A stretch of DNA of 64,000 nt from Cryptomeria japonica (Eukaryota > Streptophyta > Pinopsida > Cupressales > Cupressaceae): assembly GCF_030272615.1 (NCBI RefSeq), contig NC_081413.1:100348239-100412238 (forward strand), given 5' to 3'. The notes beneath the pieces were generated by a model. That model worked only from the letters and a program-made list of their open reading frames with translations, was not told where the DNA came from and ran no database searches. The position numbers were made by a program, and so were the translations under genes. Below are positions 37,501 to 48,964 of this stretch, one piece after another; the stretch's first letter is position 1, and every line of letters begins with the position of its first letter.

Positions 37501-38841
37501 TTCTTGGTAGAACAGCTTTGGATTCCCGCTTATGATATCCCCGAATCCGACATGATATGTCACCTTGTCGGTTCTGAATCCCCATGGTACGGTGAGTTCT
37601 ACACCTATCTTCGCGATCACACCCTTCCTCCCAACCAATCAAATAACCAACGTAAAACCTTCATTTGCCAAACTGCTCGATATACCATTATTGCCGAAAC
37701 CCTATACCGACGCGGTCTTGATGGTACTCTCCTTCGATGTCTGGAACAAGGTGAGATAACAAAGTCTTTGGAAGAGGTACATGAAGGAATTTGCGGGACT
37801 CACTCAAGTGGTCCGTCACTAGCCAAGAAACTCATGCGAGCTGGATACTATTGGCCATCTATGGAAAAGGATTCCTACTACTTTGTCAGGAAATGCAAGA
37901 AATGTCAAGTTCACGGCGACCTGATACATGCATCGGCCCAGGAACTGCAACCAATCATGACACCATGGCCTTTCTGTCAATGGGGCCTTGACCTTGTGGG
38001 TAAGATTCATCCATCTTCATCCAACGGCCATAAATTCATTATTACCGCCACCGAATATTTCACCAAGTGGATCGAAGCTGTTCCACTTACCCAAGTCACC
38101 GGCAAGCAGATCGCCTCATTCATCCTCAATTACATCATCTGTCGGTATGGTGTACCCATGTCCATCGTCACAGATAACGGTCTTCCTTTCAAAAATCAGG
38201 ATGTCCGTGAACTTTGTGAGAAATTTCATATCCAACACCGCTTCTCCACTCCCTATTACCCACAAGGCAATGGTCAGGCTGAAGCATCCAATAAAAACAT
38301 ATTGAGGATCCTAAAGAAGACAGTCAATGATGCCGGCCGTGATTGGCATGTTCAATTGAATCCAGCGCTATGGGCATATCGAACTAGCATTCGGACCCCT
38401 ACAGGTGCAACTCCTTATTCATTGGTCTATGGTGCTGAAGCTATCTTACCTATTGAGGTCGAGATACCATCCTTACGAGTTTCATTGCACAATCTCATCG
38501 ATGATGAAGCATACAGAGTATCCCGTCTTCAGGACTTAGAGTTACTAGATGAGAAGCGACAAGCTACATACAATCACCTCAAAGCCTATCAGCAGCGCAT
38601 GAGTAGAAGCTACAATCACCGAGTTAGATCTCGTACATTTGAGGTAGGTGATCTTGTTCTATGAGAGAATCCTCGCAACCAACCAAACCGAGAACATCAG
38701 GGCAAGTTTGAATTAAACTGGCTCGGCCCATATGTTGTCACTGCTGTATTCGGGTCTGGGGCATATCAGTTGGCTACATCAGACGGAGAACCGCTCGCAG
38801 ATCCAATCAATAGCATGCACCTCAAACGGTTTTATACCTAA
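31537..38841 (+). pseudogene. Element A gag-pol polyprotein, single frame with six internal stops
   Basis: One frame of 2434 codons from ATG 31537 to TAA 38839. Domains: gag capsid region ~32036-32390; knuckle Cx2Hx4Hx4C at 32923-32964; protease VLIDNGAG (Asp at 33586); G-patch-like segment 34311-34455; Pro/Val-rich linker and acidic ESDSETDS stretch to 35013; RT with YVDD at 36217-36228; RNaseH ~36640-36830; second RNaseH ~37090-37470 with Asp/Glu/Asp/Asp; integrase HHCC ~37780-37910 and D,D-35-E (Asp 37990, Asp 38173, Glu 38281). Stops: 32248 TAG, 34393 TGA, 35014 TAG, 35767 TAG, 36826 TGA, 38662 TGA. There is no frameshift anywhere. At 32248 and 35767 element B still has CAG. The 35014 TAG is present in both copies. 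Confidence 0.9.
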
Positions 38842-41314
38842 GGTATACAGAGCATCAGGCTCCCCTACATATCAGAAAATATCAAAAACATTCAGAAAAT
38901 GTCCTAAAGAAAATACAAAACCATTCAAAACAAAAAAAAAGTAAAGAAAAATCATGTATCCAAACGGTGAACAACCACTCCGGTGGCACCTTGGGTAAGT
39001 GCGATGGTGAAAACCTGGCAAACAGACGCCACTCGTAAGGGCTATGGCTCCATTATCTTTTCAGACTTGTTGCGATCACATTTACTTCATACATACATCC
39101 ATCCATCCAAAGCCATGGCTTGTTATTCATCTGTCATTAAGAAAGTACTCCATGCATCTAGCATCCCACCTTTTCATAGTCAGGTCTAAAAACTGGGGGC
39201 AATACCCTTAACCTATTGATGGAAGTGGATTCTACATTGTCTTATGTGTCATTACGCTCTTCATTCAGGCAATCATCAAAAATATCAAAAACATTCAAAA
39301 ATGTCCCAGAAAATATCAAAAACATTCACAAACAATACAAAATCCAAAAACATTCAAAAATGACTCACAAAATCCACAAACATTCAAAAACTATTACACA
39401 AAATCCAAAAACATCAGAAAAACCATCGAAAATCACCCAAAAACATGACAACACCTTGTACATATTCATCCGATCAGATACAAAATACTCACACAAATGA
39501 CCACTTATCACTCGACCAACACAATCAACATCAACAATCCAAACTATCTTAAACAAGGATGCATCCTTCCTTATCAAAACAAAGACAAGATGACATTTTC
39601 TTTGACAAGAAAATTATGTTAAGCTATCAAATACTTGGTTGATTTATGAGTACAATCATTTGTTTATCTGTATCGAGATCTTTCAGCATTGTTTTGTATC
39701 ATTTGCGCATTACTTCTGATGAAGTTCTGGGGCATGTACTAATGGTGTCTACGTGGGAAGTTCACTAAGCTATGTGATCATAGGCAAAATGCAGTCATAG
39801 ATCACTACGGCTTGCTGACTACAGCGTATACCTCGACCATATGAGCATGAACCATTACCAAGGATCCATATTCTTTATTCTTTATGTATATATTGTTTGT
39901 TTGCAGGTGCAATGCTCTTCCTTTGGTTCCTCCTACCTCATCCAAATTGGATAACGGTTTTTATTTCTTAGTACGGTATGCACTTGTCTCAGGATATGAT
40001 CAGTCTAAGATCAAGGAGGACGATCCAAGTCATGCATAAACGGAGATAATCCTTGTCTGTTCCGCAAGCAATACTCAGGTCAACTTGATCTATTATATCA
40101 AGTTGCTTGTATTAACTTGCTATATCAAAATCCATGTAAGAAAGACTCTGGTCATCTTAAATCTTTATGTCAAGTTGCTTGTATTCTCTTCCAACATTTT
40201 AAAGCTCAATGATGAAAAATAAAGCACCATGGATCATCATTCCATCTCATTTGTATATATTGCATTCTGTTGCATTCCATCCATCCATACATTCATAAAT
40301 AGCTGCATATCATTCATACATAGTAATGACAATGGATACTCTATTTTCCTCTTCTTCCATAGGAATGTAATAGGTCCTCCATTTCTTCTATCTAACATTG
40401 AACCCCTCCCCACTCTCCCCATCTCGATAATCACCATCACATACCCTACATCGTGTCCCCATCAACCTAATCAAGCCACGTTCATCACCATCCATCTCTA
40501 AATAGGAGGGATTGTGTTTCCTATCCTAAGTCATCCAATAAGTCAAGCCAGTTACTCTATCTACACAGATACATCGACTCCCACACAACTAGACTATCAA
40601 CAGATACTCTGATCAAGTATCTTCGGGTCTCAACAGGTAATCGATTATGGTAATCCTAGACTACATCAGGCATTTATCATAATGACCTAGTCTCAACAGG
40701 GTTGCCATGATTCCCCACAACCATCCATCACACGCACACACTATCAATTGATCAACCAATCAAACACAATCCAATGGACAATTACATCAATTGTCTAAGT
40801 CTCAACGAGTATTTTGCTTCATATACCTTGACTTCATCGGGCAATTACATCAATTGTCTAAGTCACATCAGGTCACTTTGATTCACTTACTCAGACTTTA
40901 TCATGTCCAAGCAACCAACTGACATCAACTGTCACGCTTTGACTTGACCGGGGCAATTAAACTGATTGCACCAGATTGTCCAACCAATTTTGATCAATTG
41001 TATAGCATCAATCAAAACCCCACACTACATCTGCTATGTATCTCTTGCATGACCTCAGGGTACTCGTTGGCTTGTTGTTTCTTCATATTCACTCCATTTT
41101 CTCTCATTCTTTCATCATTAGTTCTAATTTCTTCTATTCTACCTCCCCTCCACTTTTCATTCTTTTTCGAGAGATCGCCCGATTTAAAAAAAACAAAAAA
41201 ACATTCGGCCCATCTCTCGAGGGGGCATACCACCCATTAAATTTACATTTTATGGGGCATTTCTTCACACCTATTTTTCTTTCTTTGAAACGACGCGATA
41301 AACCGCACCGTCTC
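38842..41314 (+). other. Element A 3' region between pol and 3' LTR
   Basis: No gene. It has arrays of 'aaaaacattc' words (38875-38940 and 39270-39450), a conserved stretch 39480-40230 shared with B 58030-58830, including a perfect hairpin CAACTTGAT-(7)-ATCAAGTTG at 40081-40105, and an AT/pyrimidine-rich tail. A second hairpin, TCGAGAGAT / ATCTCTCGA (41167-41175 and 41212-41220), lies upstream of the polypurine tract and is also in B. Relative to B it lacks ~3.3 kb carrying the PMD gene. Confidence 0.7.
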
Positions 41315-41327
41315 AAAGAGGGGCAAA
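41315..41327 (+). promoter_or_regulatory. Polypurine tract, element A
   Basis: AAAGAGGGGCAAA directly before TGTAGTCAC of the 3' LTR; identical in element B at 63220-63232. Confidence 0.85.
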
Positions 41328-43116
41328 TGTAGTCACATAAATCTGTCCACTTAATTAAATGAATACTTAGTATTTATTTGATTATTTAACCATCAATTAA
41401 TAATTAATTAAATTAATATTTAATTAATTCATCTTAACCCTCTTCTCCTATTAATTAAATAAATTATTCAATTTATTTGATTTAATTCACTTAACCAAAT
41501 TCAGACCATTAATTAAATAAATAAATCATATTTATTTAATTAAATCTTCTCTCACATTTAAATAAATTAATATTTATTTAAAACCCCCACAATCCCACCT
41601 CTCACATTTAAATAAATAAATCATTTATTTAAATCACCTTTATCCTCCACCCACTTGTATTTTCCTACAAAAGCAAGTTGCACAATTATTTTAAATAAAT
41701 AATTTATTTAAAACACCTTTATCCTCCACCCACTTGTGTTTTCCTACAAAAGCAAGTTGCACAACTATTTTAAATAAATTATTTATTTAAAATCCTATTT
41801 ATCCTCACCCACTTGAAACCTTTAATGGTTTCCCTTAAAGTATTCAAACTTGATGGCTTTAAAGTCTTCAAACTTGATGGCTTCCTTCTATAGTCTTCTT
41901 AAGACTTTAATGGTTTTCCTTAAAGTCTTCAAGCCTTTAATGGTTCCCCTCAAAGTCTTCAAGCATTTTAATGCTTTATCTTCCTTTTTCTCATTTAAAT
42001 AAATTAATATTTATTTGAATATTTATCCAAATACAACTTGCACACATTTATTGAAATAAATGAATTTTTATTTTAATAAAATCCTATTTTCCCTCACCCA
42101 CCAAATCCATTTGCAAAATCTAATCCCCTTCTAGATTCTTCTAACCCCTTCCTAATTAACTTAATCCATCCCCTAATTATTGTCACATTCCTAAGCAAAG
42201 GGAAGTCACTTCTCAAAGCCTAAAAGTCTTTGATAACCATTAAAGGCTTTCAACCTTCAACCACTAAATGTCTCAAAGTCTTGGATAACCTTTGAAAGCT
42301 TTCAACCTTCAACCACTTAATCCCCAAAGTCTCCAATAACCATTAATGGTTAATTCAACCCTCCCACATGGTTAAAACATTTGTTTTGACTCAACCTCTA
42401 CCCAACCCAAAGGTCTCATCAGGCCATTAATGCTTTGACCATGATTATCTCTTAAACATTTGCACAAAGGTTTATCCTTGGATTAACTCTTAATCCAATG
42501 GGTAATCTTAATTTAGACTTGACCCTTACCTTCTAGATAACCATGAGGTCTTCTCAGGCCTTTAATGCCTCCAACCTCTTCTCTCAACCCAATCTTATGT
42601 TGACACTTGTCACCATTTTATTGGTGCCAATTGTGCACATGGATCCCCAACTTTCAAACTTGGCCCTTGATTAAACCATTCAATCTTAACCCTTCATTTC
42701 CCCATTTCTTCTATAAATAGAACCCTTCTCCTCAAGCAAAAGGAAGCATTTAGAGTATTGTTGTTATACTGGCATTAGCATAGAGCTTTTTCATAGCATC
42801 ACTATCTACTCTTGCATAGTATTTGCTTATCATATTCAACCATCTTGAATCTCCATATGGCATCCATGGCTAGTGCTAAAAGCTGAGAGCTACACTCATT
42901 TGGGACTTGGAGAGGAGAGGAACAAGGGAGGAGCAACTATGAGCATCTTGATTAGCTATTTCATTCTATGTTTATATGCTTTCTATTTCATGCTTAATAT
43001 CTCTCTTGATATGCCTGTTTAGGATAATCTTTTGTTGCTAACACTAATGTTTGTTTCTTGTGCTCTTGTGTGTGTTGCCATCAAACAGATTTTCTAATCC
43101 TTTTTGCAGAGCATCA
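41328..43116 (+). repeat. Element A 3' LTR
   Basis: 1789 bp, TGTAGTCAC...AGAGCATCA. It matches the 5' LTR to ~42915 and then differs. Its last bases ('taacactaatgtttg', 'gcagagcatca') are closer to the element B LTR end than to A's own 5' LTR end. Confidence 0.9.
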
Positions 43117-43169
43117 ATATATATATATATATATATATTCTTTGGTATCATTGATTAAAATAAATAAAT

Positions 43170-44800
43170 ATCAAACATCATTTGTATCGATTTTTAAGGG
43201 AGCATTTTAAGGTCCTTACCACCATGTTATGGTGGAGTAATGCACTGACCATTAATGAAGGAAATAAAATGTATGTGTGGGGTGATTGTGTGGGGTTCCA
43301 TAAATTTTAGCGTGTAGCAACTTCAAGATGGTTGCCTCCCGAGCAGAACTGAAACTGTCAGCTCCCCCAACCTCAGGTTATATCTGGAAATGAATCGATC
43401 CTCCACCCTATATGCAGGAGGAAACTACTTATCCCTTTCTAAGAGTTTTTCCACCCCTCCCCCTCTCCCCTTGTTCATAAGAGTGTACCTTTTTAATAAC
43501 ACACAAGATTATAAATTGGGCTTTGCGATTAGAATGTGGGATTTTCAAATTATTTTGTAAGCCTATTTTATAGAGTTGTGGAGGTTATTTCAGTTGAAAT
43601 TAAACCACATATATTAGGGAAATAATATTAGTTTATTTTTAACAACTTTGAATTTAGTAGGAGGGAATATATTTAATATTTTTGGTTATATTTTTTTTAA
43701 TGAGATAACCAATTTATGGTTGACAGATGATTATGAGGATTAATCACCCTTATTTTGGGAGGGAAAAGATAATTTTAAATATAGAATTAGCCTCACATGA
43801 GAGGCTATAAATAGAATAGCCCTGGGCTTTCAAGGGGAATTAGAGGAAATTTTATCATTGTGCATTTGCATAACAATTGTTTGTTCTTTGGAAGACTTGG
43901 GAGGGAGAAGATTTCCCTTTTTCCTTTAATAGAAAAGTTAGGAAATAATTTTTTTGATGTTAATATTGTGGATTAATGCACAGATAAGCTAGAGGTGGAG
44001 ATTTTGAGGAAGGACTTTGAGTCTCACATTCTTTCCCTCGTCAACCTCCAAGGCATTCAAGCATGTTCTGAGTTTTTTCTTGATAGCTTCTGTTCTTTTA
44101 CTTGTAATGTCCTTCTTGGAAATGTGAGATTAGATGTGTTTTTATGTAATGTTCAAGATGAGAAAACTTGACATCGTTTAAGAAGAAATAATGGGAATTG
44201 GTGTAATTTATATATTATGCTTGTGATTCTCTTAGTCAATACTTTATGAATCATCGTTCTTGAAATAAAATTGCAATTTATATTTGTATGAGTATAATCA
44301 ATAGGTAGTTGAAGATAAAGTTATTTGTATTATTATAATACATGGGTATATTAAGATGCATAAGTATCTATATGAGTAAATAAACTAGATGACTATGTAT
44401 GCATTCTTAGTATTGGTAAGGGAATGTCATTTGAAGAACTAGGTACTCAAGAAAGACTAGTGGGTTGTATAAATTTTAGTCAGGGATTTTATTACATCTT
44501 TGTAGATTTTATAATTTGTGCGAGGTAGGAAAAACCTTAAACAAACTTAAGTAGTGACTCTATGCTTCCAAGTTGCAATTGCAAAGGAGAAGTCCATACC
44601 AATATGCGTTCGTGTAACCAAGTTCTTTTTATGCTTTTGGTCTTGCTATTTTCACTTATCAAACCCTAGAAAGAGAGTAGTCTCCAAGTTGAGTAAGAGG
44701 TGAGTGAATAGAGACTTTTTATGAAATATAAAAACTTTAGCCAAAGTCTCATATTAGTCACTGCATACGACAAGTCTTCACAAGTGTATCCTAAACATAG
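43170..44800 (+). repeat. LTR-like dispersed repeat R2, copy 2
   Basis: Matches 22520-24286 (same orientation, ~85-90% by eye). TATA-like TATAAATA at 43806-43813. It is interrupted at 44800/44801 by element B: copy 1 continues 'acatagatcatctag' where copy 2 stops at 'acatag'. Confidence 0.7.
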
Positions 44801-46227
44801 TGTAGTCACATAAATCTGTCCATTTTAATTAAATGAATATTTGCTATTTATCTGATTAAAAATCCACTAGCCATCAGTTAATTAAATTAATATTTAATTA
44901 ATTCATCTTCAAACATTCTCCTATTAATTAAATAAATTATTGAATTTATATTAATTAATTCATTAAACCAAATTCACAATTAATTAAATGAATAAATTCT
45001 ATTTATTCAATTTAATCCTCTTTCCTCTTTTAAATAAATTAAAGAAAACATTTATTTAAATCATAAATCTCCCCCCAATTGCACTTTCCTACAAATGCAA
45101 GTTGCAACCACAAGTTGAAATAAATTAATTTTATTTTAATTAAAATCCTATTTTCCCTCACCCACCAAACCTACTTGTAGTCCTAACCCCCTTCTAGATT
45201 CTTCTAAACCCTTCCTAATTAACCTAATCCATTCCCTAATTATTGTCACATTCCTAAGCAACTTGGAGTCACTTCTCAAAGACTTCAAAGTCTTTGAAAA
45301 ACATTTAATGCTTTGTGTGTTCAACAATTTAACCTCTAAAAGTCTTTTAAACCACTTATGGCTCTTACATGACCATTTATGGTTAACCCCTAACTCAACC
45401 CTCATATGACTCATGTGTCTCCTCAAGCATTTATTGCTTTGACCATGGTTATCCCTTTTTACCTTTGCACAGGAGTTTATCCATTGGATAAAAGCTTTAT
45501 TCTTTGAATAAATAATTTATTCACTCAACCCTACCTTGACCTTAACTCCTAAGTTAACTTTCAGGTCATGTCAAGCATTTAATGCTTATTCCCTCTCCTC
45601 TCAACCTATCTTATATTGACACTTGTCATCCTGGGATTGGGTTGAAAGTGCTCACATGAATTGAATATTATTCAATCCCGACCCTTGTTGAGATTACTCA
45701 ATCTCAACCATCCATTGCTCCATTTTTCCTATAAATAGAGCCCATTTCTTCATAATCCAGATCCTAAAAACTTGTATGCATCTAAGTTATAGAAAATTTT
45801 AGAGAGCATTTAGCATATCTTACTCACATTCACTCTTTTGGTTAAAATTAACAAATAGCATTTAGATAAATCATCCTAATTTGGTTATTAAGCTTGCATT
45901 TGCATACTTTTCATAATCATCTACAATCTTGAATCTCCATAAGCATCCATAGTGCAAAAAGCTGTTGAGAGCTACACTAATTTGGAACTTGGAGAGGAGA
46001 GGAACAAGGGAGAAGGAGCTAAGAGCATGGTAGAAGGCATTTGGAGATGTCTTCTTGCATTTATATTCATAGTTAAATGTTTTACTTTGTTTTTAGTGTC
46101 TCTTTTGGTATGTCTGCTTAGACTAGTTTTTGGTTGATTAACACTAACGTTTGCCTTTGTTTCTTTGTTTTGTGTGTTATACGACCATAGGTTTTAGTCT
46201 AACCTTGCCCCATTTTGTAGAGCATCA
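44801..46227 (+). repeat. Element B 5' LTR
   Basis: 1427 bp, TGTAGTCAC...GAGCATCA. TATA box 45730-45737. It is shorter than A's LTR: several AT-palindrome blocks and one 79-bp tandem unit of A are missing. Confidence 0.9.
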
Positions 46228-46229
46228 TT

Positions 46230-46249
46230 TGGTGAACTCGACGTGAATC
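46230..46249 (+). promoter_or_regulatory. Primer-binding site (tRNA-Trp type), element B
   Basis: TGGTGAACTCGACGTGAATC, one mismatch to the tRNA-Trp complement, two bases after the LTR end. Confidence 0.8.
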
Positions 46250-46315
46250 TAACAACCAACAACAATTTTATTTTTACAAAACTAACTTTTTGACTGCTTA
46301 GCTTGACACATAGGT

Positions 46316-46573
46316 CACGCTTTGGCGCTTTTGCCCGCGCTTTAGCGCTATTGCAATTTGACATTTTAGCGCTATTGTTCTTACAATGGCACTATTGTCT
46401 CAAATTTGGTGCTATTGCCCATATTATAGCGCTTTTGCTGATTAACTAGCGTGTTTGTCCATACTTTAGCGCTTTTGTATTGTTGTTTACATATTGTAGT
46501 TTAGCGCCTTTGTCTATACTTTAGCGTGTTTGTGTTAAGTAGCGCTTCTTTTTTCACACAGAGTAGCGCTATT
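46316..46573 (+). repeat. Leader array of TAGCGCTATTG words, element B
   Basis: About a dozen copies of 'ttagcgctattg' / 'tagcgcttttg' spaced 15-30 bases. The reverse complement of the same word is arrayed at 62420-62670 in the same element. Confidence 0.75.
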
Positions 46574-46728
46574 GTAAAAAAACATTGTAAAAGAAAGGTC
46601 TTGTAACCGATAATATTATTTTTTAGGCTTGTGGAAGCCCACCATGTTTTCATTTTTTTTTCTAATTGTTCGTTTTGTGTGCAGGTTTTAAACTAACCCT
46701 TTTTGTTACTAACAATCAAAAACACTTC

Positions 46729-46910
46729 TTTTGGTGCTTTTAAAATCAACAAAAACAAATTTTATTTCTTGCAAGTTAGGATTCAAATTTCCTTTTGGTG
46801 CTTAAAATCAACAAAACAAACCTTTATTTCTTGCAAGTTAGGATTCATTCTCTTTTTGGTGCTTAAAATCAACAACACAAAAATTTGGTTTCCTTGCATC
46901 AATCTAGAAT
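46729..46910 (+). repeat. Three ~62-bp tandem units in element B leader
   Basis: Units start at 46729, 46793 and 46854 with 'ttttggtgctt..aaaatcaac'. The first two run into 'ttatttcttgcaagttagg'; the third is the most divergent. Element A has a decayed form at 29430-29530. Confidence 0.75.
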
Positions 46911-47567
46911 TAAAAATTCACAATCAACATTTCAATTTTGTGCAAGTAAAAAGAACAATCAACTTGTCTCATTTTTGTAAAAACGATTTTACTTTATGCA
47001 AACATGTTTTTCATTAAGTTGACTAGGATTTCAAATTCTAGTTTACTCAACATTTTGCCTTTGAAGTTAAAAAGAACATCATGGTTGTTGGAGCAACATC
47101 TCCAATTAGATAGAACATCATTGCAATGACAAGTTAAAAAGAACAAGTGTATTTTGTGTTTGGCACACTTGTGCAAAAGAGTTGGTCGAGTGGTTCTACT
47201 TCTAACACACACTATCCTCTCCCTTGACTTTCGTGGTCCTAGGTGCAAGAGAAAATTGTTCGTAACACTCAAGTTTTATCTTTTTAAGAGAGGCTTGCCA
47301 AGAGACACATCACTCTTGGGAACGGTCTCGCGCGGTAAATCCTTCGATCCGCTATAGAAATCAGGTGAGAGCGAAAGCTGTAGCCTTGGGTATAGTTGTT
47401 CCTACAGTGTAACTTGCTGAAAGGACAAATGGGTCCCACCACAAGTTACAAGGCTCTTAAGTGAGTCACTGTAGAATGAACTTATGTCCAAAAATATCAA
47501 AAATTACTAAACACTTTTAAGTAGTAGCCTACCCGTTCTATTGATTGAGAATATTTGTGATAAATTC

Positions 47568-47803
47568 AGTGCAAGAGCATAGATGGTTTTGCTCCCAAGA
47601 TACTCACCATACATATTTCCTTGAGTAGAAACATATCTTTTTGAAAGGTTACTTGTAGCCCGATAAAAGTGGTGACTCCCCCATCATAGGGATCATCTAT
47701 TTGTTATGCTCGTGCAAGACTTAGTATATCACATCCTTACCTGCCACGGCAGGATTCATAAGGTATGTAGTACCAAAGTCGAAGAAATATCAAGATGTGG
47801 GCT
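47568..47803 (+). promoter_or_regulatory. Near-invariant leader block of element B
   Basis: Counterpart of 30141-30376 in element A. The stretch 47662-47803 differs at a single base. It sits in an otherwise decayed copy, so the similarity reflects constraint before insertion or very uneven divergence. Confidence 0.7.
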
Positions 47804-48147
47804 GAAATTATCGCAACTGACCATTTGACCTTAGGGATAAAAAGTGTTTGAAGTATTTTCATTTTTGAGTCAAGACCAGTACAAATTGAGCCCACTTCAG
47901 GCTTTGGAAACACCTAAAATACATTTGGAGGCAAGGGTCATAAAAAGTTCAAAAGATTGGGTTGATTTAGACCCATACTTACTTGTGCCTTTTGAGGCAA
48001 CATTCTTGTGTTTGTGTGCTTTCTTTATTTTCTTGTCAAAGAAACATAAAAAAAACAAAATCCAAAACAAGTATTCATCCAACACCAACATTTTCAAAAA
48101 CACAGAAGATCAAAAACAAAGAGCAATAATCAAAAGTATCAAACTAT

Positions 48148-48531
48148 ATGACCATTCTTCACATCTTGAGAAAGAAGAATCTTCATCAAAACATCAACTT
48201 GAAGAAAAGACCATTAAGCTCAAAGGCTTCTATCAAAAGGAGGAAATTCTTCTATCTTAATAGACAAATCTTTGTCTCTCATAGAACCTTCTTACGTCAC
48301 ATGCGTCTTTACCTTCAAGGGAAATCAAATTAATTTGATCCAGAATCATTAAACTGCAGAGCTTTTAGTCAATACAGAGCTTTGAGTTATCACAAGAACA
48401 AAGGAGGAAAAATCAATCCTAACTTCTTTCCCAACATTTGCATCACATATAACGTAGCTTGGGAAGAACCACCAACTCCTGAAAGAGAAGAAGAAGAATT
48501 TGTCCCATATGCGACACAAAGTTTCTATTGA
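48148..48531 (+). pseudogene. Pre-gag ORF of element B, one internal stop
   Basis: 127 codons in one frame, ending TTCTATTGA like element A, with an in-frame TAA at 48331-48333 (A has GAG there). It aligns without gaps to the C-terminal ~107 residues of A's pre-gag ORF, and most differences are at third codon positions. Upstream of 48148 the two copies are not in the same frame, so the start may be the ATG here or may be made by splicing. Confidence 0.6.
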
Positions 48532-48964
48532 AGTTGAACATCTCATCCATTATCATATTCACATATCATTAATCCATTTCAACTCCCAAAACATCAAAAG
48601 GTTTTTGTCCTAAGTTCTATTTCAATATTGCTTGAATCAAACACAACACATCACTTTTAGAGTGTCTCTACATCTAGGATAAACTCATCCTAAGAGACAT
48701 TTCTACGCAGGTTAAAACTAGTCTATGAGCTCATCCTCTCATTACTAGGTAGTTGAGTCTGTAATACATCTCAGATTCCTCTACACCTTATCACATCAAA
48801 CTTTGTCAATCCAACACAACAAGCAATTCAAGAAAGAACTTTGGTAACATCTACCTATAGTGCCAGGGATCCATATGCAAAACACTTCACCAAACATCAA
48901 TCTTTCATTTCATCACCAACTCATCATCATTTTCATCAAACTTCAACAAAAAATTGTAAACAAA

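Larger units (their letters stand above)
27018..43116 (+). mobile_element. Element A: full-length Ty3/gypsy (Tat-type) LTR retrotransposon
   Basis: 16.1 kb with LTRs 27018-28819 and 41328-43116, flanked by ATATA on both sides (27013-27017 and 43117-43121; a weak target duplication in AT-rich DNA). Internal order: tRNA-Trp primer site, ~2.7-kb leader with a small ORF, gag, protease, RT, RNaseH, a second (archaeal-type) RNaseH, integrase, 2.5-kb 3' region, polypurine tract. The second RNaseH and the Cx2Hx4Hx4C gag knuckle point to the Tat/Ogre group. All catalytic residues I checked are present, but six in-frame stops interrupt the polyprotein, so this copy looks non-autonomous. Confidence 0.92.

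Noticed and set aside
27018-43116. Element A as an active, intact retrotransposon
   Set aside because: Near-identical LTR U3 regions suggest youth, but six in-frame stops and the mismatched LTR ends argue against autonomy.
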